DNA of 64,000 nucleotides. It comes from JAKVBH01 sp049800955. GTDB taxonomy: Bacteria > Pseudomonadota > Alphaproteobacteria > Rhodobacterales > Rhodobacteraceae. Each line of letters opens with the position of its first letter. The stretch's first letter is position 1. Positions 26,067 through 34,093 of the stretch are shown piece after piece. The translations under genes and the position numbers were made by a program. The notes beneath the pieces were generated by a model that saw only the letters and a list, made by a program, of their open reading frames with translations, was not told the origin of the DNA and made no database searches. The stretch is from the NCBI RefSeq assembly GCF_049800955.1, contig NZ_JBNAGA010000003.1, forward strand, positions 310,001 through 374,000, in the 5' to 3' direction.

Positions 26067-26903
26067 GTGCGCAGCTATGAAGACCGCATTCGCCGTGTGA
26101 AACGGTATATCCATGACAATCCTGCGGGGGATCTTTCGCTCGATGCTTTGGCTGATGTGGCGGCGGTCTCGCGGTTTCACTGGCACAGGATCTATGCCGC
26201 GATGACGGGGGAGACCTGTGCGCAAGCGGTGCGCCGCATCCGGGCCCATCGCGCCGCCTGCTGGCTCGTGCAAACCGATTGGTCACTCGATGTGATCGCC
26301 GCGCGTGCGGGCTACGGGCATCGCGACAGCTTCGAGCGCGCCTTTCGCGCCATTTACGCGATGACGCCAACGGCATTTCGCAAGCGTGGGCAAGCGCCCC
26401 ATGACACACCCAAATCCCGGACAAAGGAACATCTCATGCAAGACATCAACATCACCGATCGCGCCGCGTTGCGCATGGCCGCGCTGCCGCATCGTGGCGC
26501 CTATCCTAACATCGGACGGGCCTTTGAAGAGGTCAGTGTCATCTTCACGGCGCGCGGTCTCTGGCCTCAGGCGCAGGGCATGGTCGCCGTGTTTTACGAT
26601 GATCCCTCAACCGTCGCCGAGGCGGATTTGCGCAGTCATGCTGGCGTGTGTGTTGGCGAGGCGTTTGAGATGCCCGATGCTCTGGAAGATGTTCTTCTGC
26701 CCGGCGGCCCCCATGCAGAACTGATTTTCAAGGGGCCCTACGCTGGTTTGCCCGCGGCTTACGATGATCTCTATGGCCGCTGGTTTCCGCAATCCGGGCG
26801 TTTGCCGGGCGCGGCTGCGTCTTACGAAGTATATCTGAACTCGCCGATGGACACGGAGCCTGCGGAGCTTCTGACCAAGATTTGTGCGCCTTTGGCGCCC
26901 TAG
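26067..26903 (+). CDS. AraC-family regulator with GyrI-like effector domain
   Basis: A 278-residue protein. The N-terminal 105 residues are an AraC double helix-turn-helix (SLDALADVAAVSRFHWHRIYAAMTGET and DVIAARAGYGHRDSFERAFRA); from about 125 a GyrI-like small-molecule-binding domain follows (ALRMAALPHRGAYPNIGRAFEEV). This Rob/BltR-like layout usually senses drugs or amphipathic ligands. Start is GTG 26067 behind GAAGGAGAGCC. It ends four bases inside the convergent LysE-type gene. Confidence 0.9.
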   Translation: MRSYEDRIRRVKRYIHDNPAGDLSLDALADVAAVSRFHWHRIYAAMTGETCAQAVRRIRAHRAACWLVQTDWSLDVIAARAGYGHRDSFERAFRAIYAMTPTAFRKRGQAPHDTPKSRTKEHLMQDINITDRAALRMAALPHRGAYPNIGRAFEEVSVIFTARGLWPQAQGMVAVFYDDPSTVAEADLRSHAGVCVGEAFEMPDALEDVLLPGGPHAELIFKGPYAGLPAAYDDLYGRWFPQSGRLPGAAASYEVYLNSPMDTEPAELLTKICAPLAP

Positions 26904-27508
26904 GAGGCCATCAGCGCTGGCACCAGCGAGGCCAGCAGCAGGAGCGCCATGGCAATATTGAAAAGACGCAGCGTGCGCGGTCTGGCCAACAGGCGGCGCA
27001 CCTGCACGCCGAGGCCTGTCCAGATCGTTGTCGAGACAATCGAGCACAGGATGTAGGCCACGGCGATCAGCAAAACTGAGAGAAATGCGCGGTCGCCTGC
27101 GTAGAGCGTGTTGGCGCTCAAGGCCATCGACCAGGCCTTGGGGTTGACCCATTGGAAGGCTGCGGCCTGTAGAAAAGTCAGCGGTGCGCCCTCGGTTTTG
27201 CCGTCCGCGCCGCCTTGCGCCGGCGGTGCGGCATTGGCGATTTTCCAGGCAAGCCACAGCATATAGACGACAGACAGCACCTTTAGAATGTCGTAGCTCA
27301 CCGGCCAGATATCGAAGACCTGCATCGCGCCCAGACCGACGAGGATCAGCATCGCGGGAAAGCCCAGACCAATGCCCAGCATATGCGGCACGGAACGGCG
27401 CATTCCAAAGTTTGCCCCTGATGCCATCAACATCAGGTTGTTTGGGCCGGGCGTGGCCACGGTGACGAAGGCAAAGCCAAAAAGGGCTGCGAGAAATTCT
27501 GGTGTCAT
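26900..27508 (-). CDS. LysE/RhtB-family amino-acid exporter
   Basis: A 202-residue membrane protein with about six helices; FVTVATPGPNNLMLMASGANFG is the RhtB/LysE-family signature. It lies divergent to an Lrp/AsnC regulator 72 bases away, the usual pairing for such exporters, so it likely exports an amino acid sensed by that regulator. Start ATG at 27508. Confidence 0.9.
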   Translation of the reverse strand: MTPEFLAALFGFAFVTVATPGPNNLMLMASGANFGMRRSVPHMLGIGLGFPAMLILVGLGAMQVFDIWPVSYDILKVLSVVYMLWLAWKIANAAPPAQGGADGKTEGAPLTFLQAAAFQWVNPKAWSMALSANTLYAGDRAFLSVLLIAVAYILCSIVSTTIWTGLGVQVRRLLARPRTLRLFNIAMALLLLASLVPALMAS

Positions 27509-27580
27509 TTCCGCACAATGCCTTGTTTGACGTGGCATCTGGTTGCAATATGCGTCGAAAGCGCAGGATTTTTCGCACTA

Positions 27581-28033
27581 ATGATCAAGTACGACGACAT
27601 AAACGACAGGATATTGCAAGAGCTTGAGCGCGATGGTCGTTTGAGCAATCTTGAACTGGCCGACCGGATTGGCCTGTCTCCCTCGGCTTGCCTGCGACGT
27701 GTCGCGGCGCTCGAGCAGGAGGGTGTCATCCAGGGCTATCGCGCCTGTATTGATCGCAGCAAATTGGGCGCGGGATTTGTGGCCTATATCGGCGTGGGTT
27801 TGTCCGCACATTCCAAGGCGGCGCAAGAGGCATTTGAAAGGGCTATCTCGCGAAGCCCGGAAGTGCGGGAGTGCCACAATATTACAGGGACGATTGAATA
27901 TCTCCTGCGCGTGGAATGTGCTGATATTCGCGCCTACAAGGTGTTTCACACGGAGGTTTTGGGCACGTTGCCCCATGTGAATTCGATCACGTCTTATGTC
28001 GTGATGGGATCACCCAAGGATATGCGCGCCTGA
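27581..28033 (+). CDS. Lrp/AsnC-family regulator
   Basis: A 150-residue protein with an N-terminal helix-turn-helix (about 5-60, NLELADRIGLSPSACLRRVAALEQEGVI) and a C-terminal RAM/AsnC ligand domain. It probably controls the divergent LysE-type exporter. Its last 40 bases overlap, on the opposite strand, the end of a racemase-like gene. ATG 27581. Confidence 0.92.
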   Translation: MIKYDDINDRILQELERDGRLSNLELADRIGLSPSACLRRVAALEQEGVIQGYRACIDRSKLGAGFVAYIGVGLSAHSKAAQEAFERAISRSPEVRECHNITGTIEYLLRVECADIRAYKVFHTEVLGTLPHVNSITSYVVMGSPKDMRA

Positions 28034-28653
28034 GCGTTCAAGGCTGCGCCCAAGGCCAGCTCGGGTGAAGCCAACACGCGTAAGCCCGCCCCATCCAAAA
28101 GGTGCGCCACCGGCGCCATGGAGACCTGCGCCAAAACAACGGTTTTGATATCTGGACGTGCGGCGATTATCTCGATAACGGCAGCTGCGATTGCGGCATG
28201 AAAGCCTGCCACGTCCCCACTTTCAAAAAGCGGCCAGAAGTGTTGCAACACGATGGGCAGGACAAGAGGATCAACATCCGCCAGATCAAGCTCTTCGTGC
28301 AACAATGCAAGGCTCGCCTCTGCCGTGCTTTGCAAGGCGCAAACCAAAAGGATCGGCTCGGCGGCCTGTGCGGCTGCGCGCATCATGGGGCGGTCAATCC
28401 GCATCGCACCGTTCTCTTCGGCAACAGGCCCCAGCGTCGAGCAAGTGCATAGGACTTTTCCCGGCGCGGAGTGAATGACGCCTGAGATCTCGCTTTGCAG
28501 TTCCGGTGTAATTCCGTCTGACTGCGCGCGCGCCAACCATTCGGCATGGACGGCATGGGATATCCGGGCGTCTGGAAACCGCGCATCACGCAGTGTGTCG
28601 AATGTATCGACGTGCACATCGGCCGTGTGCAGTAACCAAAGTTCACTCGTCAT
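27994..28653 (-). CDS. Asp/Glu-racemase-family protein, second cysteine not evident
   Basis: A 219-residue protein resembling the aspartate/glutamate/hydantoin racemase family. The first catalytic-cysteine segment is seen as LCTCSTLGPV near 70. The C-terminal motif, normally GCTH-like, reads VVLAQVSMAPV, with no cysteine, so racemisation by a two-base mechanism is doubtful. Its 3' end overlaps the AsnC gene by 40 bases. It could be a decarboxylase, isomerase or degenerate member. No substrate can be named. Confidence 0.72.
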   Translation of the reverse strand: MTSELWLLHTADVHVDTFDTLRDARFPDARISHAVHAEWLARAQSDGITPELQSEISGVIHSAPGKVLCTCSTLGPVAEENGAMRIDRPMMRAAAQAAEPILLVCALQSTAEASLALLHEELDLADVDPLVLPIVLQHFWPLFESGDVAGFHAAIAAAVIEIIAARPDIKTVVLAQVSMAPVAHLLDGAGLRVLASPELALGAALNAQARISLGDPITT

Positions 28654-28719
28654 CGTTCAATCCCGAAAGCTGCAACCACCATGGCGGTTGCAGCCTAAGA
28701 ACGCGTTAACACCTACGCG

Positions 28720-29679
28720 CTAATGCCCATTGATCATCTCGAACTGACGCACAATGACCTCGGCTTGCTTGATCGATGCGATGTCGACCAGGCGGCCCTT
28801 GTAGACTGTCGCGCCCTCGCCATTGGCCTTGGCTTCCTCCATGGCGGCCAGGATTTCGCGCGCTTCGGTCACGGCCTCCTCGGAAGGGGTGAAGACTTCA
28901 TTGGCCAAAGCGACCTGCTTGGGGTGGATGGCCCATTTTCCGACCATGCCGAGCGTGGCAGAGCGCAGCGCCTGCGCGCGGAACCCATCGTCATCGGAGA
29001 AATCGCCAAAGGGGCCATCAACCGGCAAGATCCCATGGGTCCGGCAAGCCGCCACGATATTGGCCTGGGCCCAATGCCAGGGATCGGACCAGAACTTCTG
29101 ACCGTCGCGATGCATGTAGTAGTTCTCCTGCGTGCCGCCGATGCCGGTAGTGGCCATGCCCATGGAGGCTGCAAAATCAGCAGCGCCGAGGCTCATCGCT
29201 TCGAGGCGGGGAGAGGCGGCCGCGATCTCCTCGACATGGGCGATGCCCGCGGCACTCTCAATGATGACCTCGAAGGCGATTCGTTTGGAGCGCCCCTTGG
29301 CGGCCTCAATTGCCGTGACAAGCGCATCCACCGCATACAGATCACCCGCACAGCCCGCTTTCGGGATCATGATCTGGTCCAGCCGATCGGAGGCTTGCTC
29401 AAGCAGATCAACCACATCGCGATACCAATAGGGCGAATCCAGCCCGTTTATGCGCACGGAGAGGGTCTTGTTGCCCCAATCGATATCGCCAATGGCTTCA
29501 ATAACGTTCTTGCGGGCGCTGTCTTTGTCTGACGGGGCGACGCTGTCTTCCAGATCGATATTGATCACATCGGCTTGCGAACCTGCCATCTTCTCAAACA
29601 GCGCGGGACGCGAGCCCGGGCCAAAAAGCTGACAGCGGTTCGGACGCGCCACGGGCGTGGGTTGGATGCGGAAAGACAT
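28720..29679 (-). CDS. mcl1: L-malyl-CoA/beta-methylmalyl-CoA lyase (Mcl1-type)
   Basis: A 319-residue CitE/HpcH-type aldolase. The start MSFRIQPTPVARPNRCQLFGPGSRP and the segments INIDLEDSVAP, MIPKAGC and VIIESAAGIAHVEEI match the Rhodobacter malyl-CoA lyase, with the metal-ligand Glu and Asp present. It splits malyl-CoA to glyoxylate and acetyl-CoA (and methylmalyl-CoA to glyoxylate and propionyl-CoA) in the ethylmalonyl-CoA pathway. ATG 29679 follows AAGGGGATC. An AT-rich region with palindromes precedes it. Confidence 0.92.
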   Translation of the reverse strand: MSFRIQPTPVARPNRCQLFGPGSRPALFEKMAGSQADVINIDLEDSVAPSDKDSARKNVIEAIGDIDWGNKTLSVRINGLDSPYWYRDVVDLLEQASDRLDQIMIPKAGCAGDLYAVDALVTAIEAAKGRSKRIAFEVIIESAAGIAHVEEIAAASPRLEAMSLGAADFAASMGMATTGIGGTQENYYMHRDGQKFWSDPWHWAQANIVAACRTHGILPVDGPFGDFSDDDGFRAQALRSATLGMVGKWAIHPKQVALANEVFTPSEEAVTEAREILAAMEEAKANGEGATVYKGRLVDIASIKQAEVIVRQFEMINGH

Positions 29680-29933
29680 GGGCGATCCCCTTTTCGAATA
29701 TTCCAATTGCTTGGTCGTGAGCGTTATATAGTTGCGCAGTGAGTGACAAGGCTCTTTTTGCAGATGCAGAAATTTGCGCAGATACGGACGTCTTGTATGC
29801 AATTATCTTCGCAAAGGCAGGCAAATCATGCACGATTTTTGCGTCATTTGTCGTTGAGCCCATGGAAAACGGAAGTTTGACGCGTGGAATCGACGCAAAC
29901 TGCGCGAAACGATCAAGCACCGGAGGGCTCACC

Positions 29934-30935
29934 GTGATTCAGACACCATATCTTCTTTTCCTGGGCGATGCGCCGGATCAGTTGGCTGCGAAGGTTGCGC
30001 AGGGGATCAAAGACTGGCGTCCGGAAAACGCGGTTGGCCAGTTCCGTTTGCCCGGGTGCGGCGCGGATATGGGGCTGGTGGATATGAGCCTCGAAGAGGG
30101 CCTGGCCGCTGGGGCCAAAACGCTGGTGATCGGCGTGGCAAACCGGGGTGGCGTGATTTCTCAGGAGTGGAAAACGGTGCTCGTGAAGGCCTTGCAGATG
30201 GGCTACGATATCGCGGCCGGGCTGCACAATCTTCTGCGCAATGAAGATGAGTTGCAGGCGGCGGCCCGCGTGAATGGCGGCACCTTGTTTGACGTGCGCA
30301 TCCCCACGGTGGCCTATCCCATCGCAAATGGCAAAAAACGCACGGGCAAACGGGCTTTGGCGATTGGGACGGATTGCTCCTGTGGCAAGATGTATACGGC
30401 GATGTCGATGGATGCAGAGATGATCAAGCGCGGTCTCAAGTCCGACTTCCGGGCGACAGGGCAGACAGGCATCCTGATCACCGGCAAGGGCGTGCCTCTG
30501 GATGCGGTGATTGCGGATTTCATGGCTGGGGCCGTCGAGTATCTGACGCCTGACAATGATGCCGATCACTGGGATCATATCGAAGGGCAGGGCAGCTTGT
30601 TCCATGTCTCTTATTCCGGTGTGACCATGGCTTTGATCCATGGGGGCCAGCCCGATGCGCTGATTTTGTGCCACGAGCCCACGCGCACGCATATGCGCGG
30701 CCTGCCGGATTATACCTTGCCCAGCCTCGAGCAGCTGCGCGATACGGCGCTGCCCATTGCACGGGTGGCCAACCCTGCCTGTCAAGTCGTGGGTGTGTCG
30801 GTTAATACAAAGGCGCTCGGCGAAGCGGAGGCCTGTGCCTATCTGGCCGATGTGGAGGCGCGTATGGGCCTGCCCGCAACCGATCCTTTCCGTTTTGGGG
30901 CGGGACCTTTGGTGGATGCGCTGCTGACGCTCTGA
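29934..30935 (+). CDS. dgcN: DUF1611 protein, probable D-glutamate N-acetyltransferase
   Basis: A 333-residue DUF1611 protein. A P-loop-like GTDCSCGKM lies at about 145-153. DUF1611 members next to enolase-type epimerases have been shown in marine bacteria to acetylate D-glutamate (DgcN), and here such an epimerase follows. Start is GTG 29934 behind CGGAGGGCTC; the frame is open to 29739, but those residues show no family similarity. The function call rests on family and context. Confidence 0.83.
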   Translation: MIQTPYLLFLGDAPDQLAAKVAQGIKDWRPENAVGQFRLPGCGADMGLVDMSLEEGLAAGAKTLVIGVANRGGVISQEWKTVLVKALQMGYDIAAGLHNLLRNEDELQAAARVNGGTLFDVRIPTVAYPIANGKKRTGKRALAIGTDCSCGKMYTAMSMDAEMIKRGLKSDFRATGQTGILITGKGVPLDAVIADFMAGAVEYLTPDNDADHWDHIEGQGSLFHVSYSGVTMALIHGGQPDALILCHEPTRTHMRGLPDYTLPSLEQLRDTALPIARVANPACQVVGVSVNTKALGEAEACAYLADVEARMGLPATDPFRFGAGPLVDALLTL

Positions 30936-30961
30936 GCGGCTTGCGAGCGGCGACGAAGGGA

Positions 30962-30996
30962 GCCTCCGGCGGGAGTTTATTTGGCAAGATGAAGGG
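30962..30996 (+). repeat. Short palindromic intergenic repeat
   Basis: GC-rich arms CTCC-GGCG-GGAG followed by TTTATTTGGCAAGATGAAGG between dgcN and dgcA. The palindrome plus a TATTTGG...GA/AAGA(A)G tail resembles the two elements inside xdhA and xdhB and, to my recollection, a family common in Roseobacter intergenic regions. It also overlaps the dgcA ribosome-binding site. Confidence 0.5.
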
Positions 30997-31002
30997 AGCG
31001 TC

Positions 31003-31968
31003 ATGCTGAAGGTATCGAGCGATGTGTTTGCGCTGGCAGAGGTCTTTACGATTTCGCGCGGTTCCCGGACGGAGGCGCGCGTTCTGACGGTCAAGGTCAC
31101 GCGGGGGGGTGTCACAGGCTGGGGCGAATGCGTGCCTTATGCGCGCTATGGCGAGACACTGGAGAGTGTCTCAGACCAGATCACTGCGCTGCCTTCAGAT
31201 ATTACACGTGCTGATCTGCAGGCCGGGCTTCCCGCTGGCGCCGCGCGCAATGCGGTGGATTGTGCGCTTTGGGATCTTGAGGCGAAAACGGCGGGCCAGC
31301 GTGTCTGGCAATTGGCAGGGCTGCCTGAGCCCGGGCCCACCATCACCGCCTACACGCTGTCTCTCGACACGCCGGACAAGATGCGCGCGCAAGCGGCCAA
31401 ACATGCGCACCGACCGTTGCTTAAAACCAAGCTGGGCGGCGGGGAAGAGGATGTGGCGCGGATAGAGGCTGTGCGCGCAGGCGCGCCACAGGCCCGGATT
31501 ATTGTCGATGCAAATGAAGGCTGGTCGGCGGACCTCTATCAGACGCTTGCGCCAGTGTTGTTGCGTCTTGGCGTGGAAATGGTTGAGCAGCCTTTGCCCG
31601 CAGGCGCAGATGAGGCCCTGGCTGAAGTGGAGCGGGTGTTGCCGGTTTGTGCGGACGAAAGTTGTCACGACCGGGCGTCGCTGGCAGGTCTTGCCGGCAA
31701 ATACGACATGGTCAACATCAAGCTCGACAAGACCGGGGGACTGACCGAAGCCCTCGCGCTCCGGCGGGATGCGATGGCGGCTGGTTTTGATGTCATGGTC
31801 GGATGCATGGTGGGCTCGTCGCTCGCCATGGCGCCCGCCACCCTGTTGGCCCAAGGTGCGGCGGTAGTAGACCTTGACGGGCCGCTTCTTCTGGCCGAAG
31901 ACCGCGCAGAGCCGTTGATTTTTGACAGCGCGGGCGTTCATCCGCCCAAGCCTGGATTGTGGGGATAA
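31003..31968 (+). CDS. dgcA: Enolase-superfamily epimerase, probable N-acetyl-D-glutamate racemase
   Basis: A 321-residue protein of the muconate-lactonising/dipeptide-epimerase subgroup. General bases K141-T-K143 and K240 (IKLDK), metal ligands D169 (VDAN), E195 (VEQP) and D218 (ADES) are all in place, so the enzyme should be active. The neighbour dgcN and the D-amino-acid transaminase favour the N-acetyl-D-glutamate racemase DgcA over an L-Ala-D/L-Glu epimerase, which is the other candidate. It stands 67 bases after dgcN and five before dat. Confidence 0.82.
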   Translation: MLKVSSDVFALAEVFTISRGSRTEARVLTVKVTRGGVTGWGECVPYARYGETLESVSDQITALPSDITRADLQAGLPAGAARNAVDCALWDLEAKTAGQRVWQLAGLPEPGPTITAYTLSLDTPDKMRAQAAKHAHRPLLKTKLGGGEEDVARIEAVRAGAPQARIIVDANEGWSADLYQTLAPVLLRLGVEMVEQPLPAGADEALAEVERVLPVCADESCHDRASLAGLAGKYDMVNIKLDKTGGLTEALALRRDAMAAGFDVMVGCMVGSSLAMAPATLLAQGAAVVDLDGPLLLAEDRAEPLIFDSAGVHPPKPGLWG

Positions 31969-31972
31969 ACAC

Positions 31973-32836
31973 ATGAGCCGTATCGTCTATGTGAATGGTG
32001 AATATCTGCCTGAAGAAGAGGCCAAGGTCTCGATCTTTGACCGTGGGTTCCTGATGGCGGACGGCGTGTATGAGGTAACTTCTGTTCTTGGCGGCAAGTT
32101 GATCGATTTTGACGGCCATGCCGTGCGTCTCGAACGCTCGCTCAAGGAGCTTGATATGGCCAGTCCGGTGAGCAAGGAGGAGCTCCTTGCGATCCATCGG
32201 CAGTTGGTATCGGAAAACGATGTGGAGGAAGGCCTTGTCTATCTCCAGATCACGCGCGGCGCGCCCAGTGACCGGGATTTCGCCTTCCCGAACCCCGACG
32301 AGACACCTTCTACCATCGTGCTTTTCACGCAAAACAAGCCCGGCCTCGCAAAAAGCCCTGCGGCGCAGAAGGGTATGAAGGTTATCACTATCGATGACGA
32401 GCGCTGGGGGCGGCGCGACATCAAGACGGTGCAGCTGCTCTATCCCTCCATGGGCAAGATGATGGCCAAGGCCGCGGGTGTCGATGATGCCTGGATGGTG
32501 CAGGACGGCTTCATCACGGAAGGAACATCCAACAACGCCTATATCGTGAAGGGCAACACGATCATCACACGCGCGCTCAGCAATGATATCCTGCACGGGA
32601 TCACACGCGCCGCCGTCCTGCGGTTTGCCGCAGAAGCGCAGATGCAGGTCGAGGAGCGCAATTTCACGGTCGAGGAAGCAAAAGAGGCGGATGAAGCGTT
32701 CATCACTTCGGCGTCAACCTTTGTCATGCCTGTTGTGGAGATTGACGGCGCAACGCTGGGCACTGGTGCGCCCGGCTCCGTTGCGCCGCGTCTGCGCGAG
32801 ATTTATCTTGAAGAGAGCATGAAAGCGGCCGTCTGA
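31973..32836 (+). CDS. dat: D-amino-acid aminotransferase
   Basis: A 287-residue fold-type IV PLP enzyme; SIFDRGFLMADGVYEV and the PLP lysine K151 (RRDIKTVQLL) followed by TEGTSNNAYIV are diagnostic of D-alanine/D-amino-acid transaminases. It converts D-amino acids and 2-oxoglutarate to 2-oxo acids and D-glutamate, which would feed dgcN/dgcA. ATG 31973 is four bases after dgcA, so the three are one operon. Branched-chain transaminase activity is the less likely alternative. Confidence 0.9.
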   Translation: MSRIVYVNGEYLPEEEAKVSIFDRGFLMADGVYEVTSVLGGKLIDFDGHAVRLERSLKELDMASPVSKEELLAIHRQLVSENDVEEGLVYLQITRGAPSDRDFAFPNPDETPSTIVLFTQNKPGLAKSPAAQKGMKVITIDDERWGRRDIKTVQLLYPSMGKMMAKAAGVDDAWMVQDGFITEGTSNNAYIVKGNTIITRALSNDILHGITRAAVLRFAAEAQMQVEERNFTVEEAKEADEAFITSASTFVMPVVEIDGATLGTGAPGSVAPRLREIYLEESMKAAV

Positions 32837-32870
32837 TCCGCTCTCCTTCTCACAAGGTGGATTGGAGGGC

Positions 32871-33191
32871 TTATTTGCCCTCCGACCCGACATTTTCCTC
32901 AAAGGCAACTTTAAAGGCGGCCTGTTGTTCGGGCGTGGCCTCGGTTTGATATTTGGATTTCCACTCGTCCATGCTCATGCCGTAGTAGAGTTCGCGCGCT
33001 TCCATTTTGCCCATGTCGATGCCGCGCGCATTGGCGGCTTCCTGATACCAGCGCGACAGGCAGTTGCGGCAAAAGCCTGCGAGGTTCATCATATCGATGT
33101 TCTGCACATCCGTGCGGTCTTCCATCAGATGTTTGCGCAAGCGGCGGAAAGCGGCGGCTTCAAGCTCGATTTGTGTCTGTTCATCCATCAT
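32871..33191 (-). CDS. DUF1244 family protein
   Basis: A 106-residue protein with the DUF1244 pattern (AFRRLRKHLMEDRTDVQNIDMMNLAGFCRNCLSRWY). A short cysteine pair CRNC is conserved. Function unknown; family is common in Proteobacteria. It lies 15 bases after the N-formylglutamate amidohydrolase gene on the same strand. Start may be the first or second ATG (33191 or 33188). A small hairpin (GGAGGGC/GCCCTCC) covers its stop. Confidence 0.9.
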   Translation of the reverse strand: MMDEQTQIELEAAAFRRLRKHLMEDRTDVQNIDMMNLAGFCRNCLSRWYQEAANARGIDMGKMEARELYYGMSMDEWKSKYQTEATPEQQAAFKVAFEENVGSEGK

Positions 33192-33206
33192 GTGTCTCCC
33201 TTTGGC

Positions 33207-33947
33207 TCAGATATTGGTGCGTTCGAGCGCCCGTGCAAGCATGGGGGCGATCCTGTCGGCCCAGGCGATTTGCGTGGCAGGCTCGGCAATCAGATCATTG
33301 CGCAGCTCGATCAGGATATTCGGACGGCCTTCCTCCAATGCGTGCCGGGCAATCGCATCGCCGGGTAGATGGCCTGAGTAGGGAGCGTTGTCGCCCACGA
33401 CCAGATCCGCCTCGGCCTGCATGATCTTCAGTAAAGGCTGCGCCAGACGCGCGTCATGGGCATAGAGCAGGCCGATATGCCAGGGCCGCGGCGGGCGCGA
33501 TTGCAGCTGGGGCGTGAAGGAGTGCACCGAGCAGATAACCGTATCGGGCCGCCGCGCGGCAAGCCGGGCCAGCGCTGCGTGGTAGGGCCTGTGATGGGCG
33601 TTGAGGCGACGTTCGATCTCGGCGGCATCGGCATGGCGATTGGCGGGAATGATCGTGCCGTCATACAGCTTCATCAGAAGGGTCGGATCATCTTCACCGC
33701 GATTGGGATCAATCACGAGACGGGAAAAGTTGCTGAAGATCGCAGGTGCGCCCAGAGCCTCTGCGAGGCGCGAGGCCACGCCCGCGGCACCCACGTCATA
33801 GGCAATGTGGCGGCGCATGTCGTCAGGGGCCAGACCGAGATCGCCACCGTTCACATCGGGAGGTATGCGATTGGTCGCGTGATCGCATGTCACGAGCCAG
33901 CGGCCGGGGCGCGTCTCGCCTTCAATCCAAAACGGGTGGTCTTTCAT
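33207..33947 (-). CDS. N-formylglutamate amidohydrolase family protein
   Basis: A 246-residue member of the N-formylglutamate amidohydrolase family: VTCDHATNRIP near the N-terminus, SRLVIDPNRGEDD and a late SVHSFTP. Family members hydrolyse N-formyl-L-glutamate at the end of histidine catabolism, but there are no hut genes here. It sits on the other strand from dgcN-dgcA-dat; release of the acyl group from N-acyl-glutamate is a possible link, which I infer only. Confidence 0.87.
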   Translation of the reverse strand: MKDHPFWIEGETRPGRWLVTCDHATNRIPPDVNGGDLGLAPDDMRRHIAYDVGAAGVASRLAEALGAPAIFSNFSRLVIDPNRGEDDPTLLMKLYDGTIIPANRHADAAEIERRLNAHHRPYHAALARLAARRPDTVICSVHSFTPQLQSRPPRPWHIGLLYAHDARLAQPLLKIMQAEADLVVGDNAPYSGHLPGDAIARHALEEGRPNILIELRNDLIAEPATQIAWADRIAPMLARALERTNI

Positions 33948-34093
33948 GAGTGTCCTGTGTCACAATCTCACGGATATCTAGCGCCAAACCCCGTTGCGGG
34001 CGAGAGCGGAATGGGACATAAGCCAGGGAAAATCTGTTAGCGTTAACATTGTTCGATTCACGCGACAGCCGGACCCGGACGCAAGAGGGACTT

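Noticed and set aside
29739..29933. N-terminal extension of dgcN
   Set aside because: In frame, but without family similarity; the GTG at 29934 has a strong ribosome-binding site.
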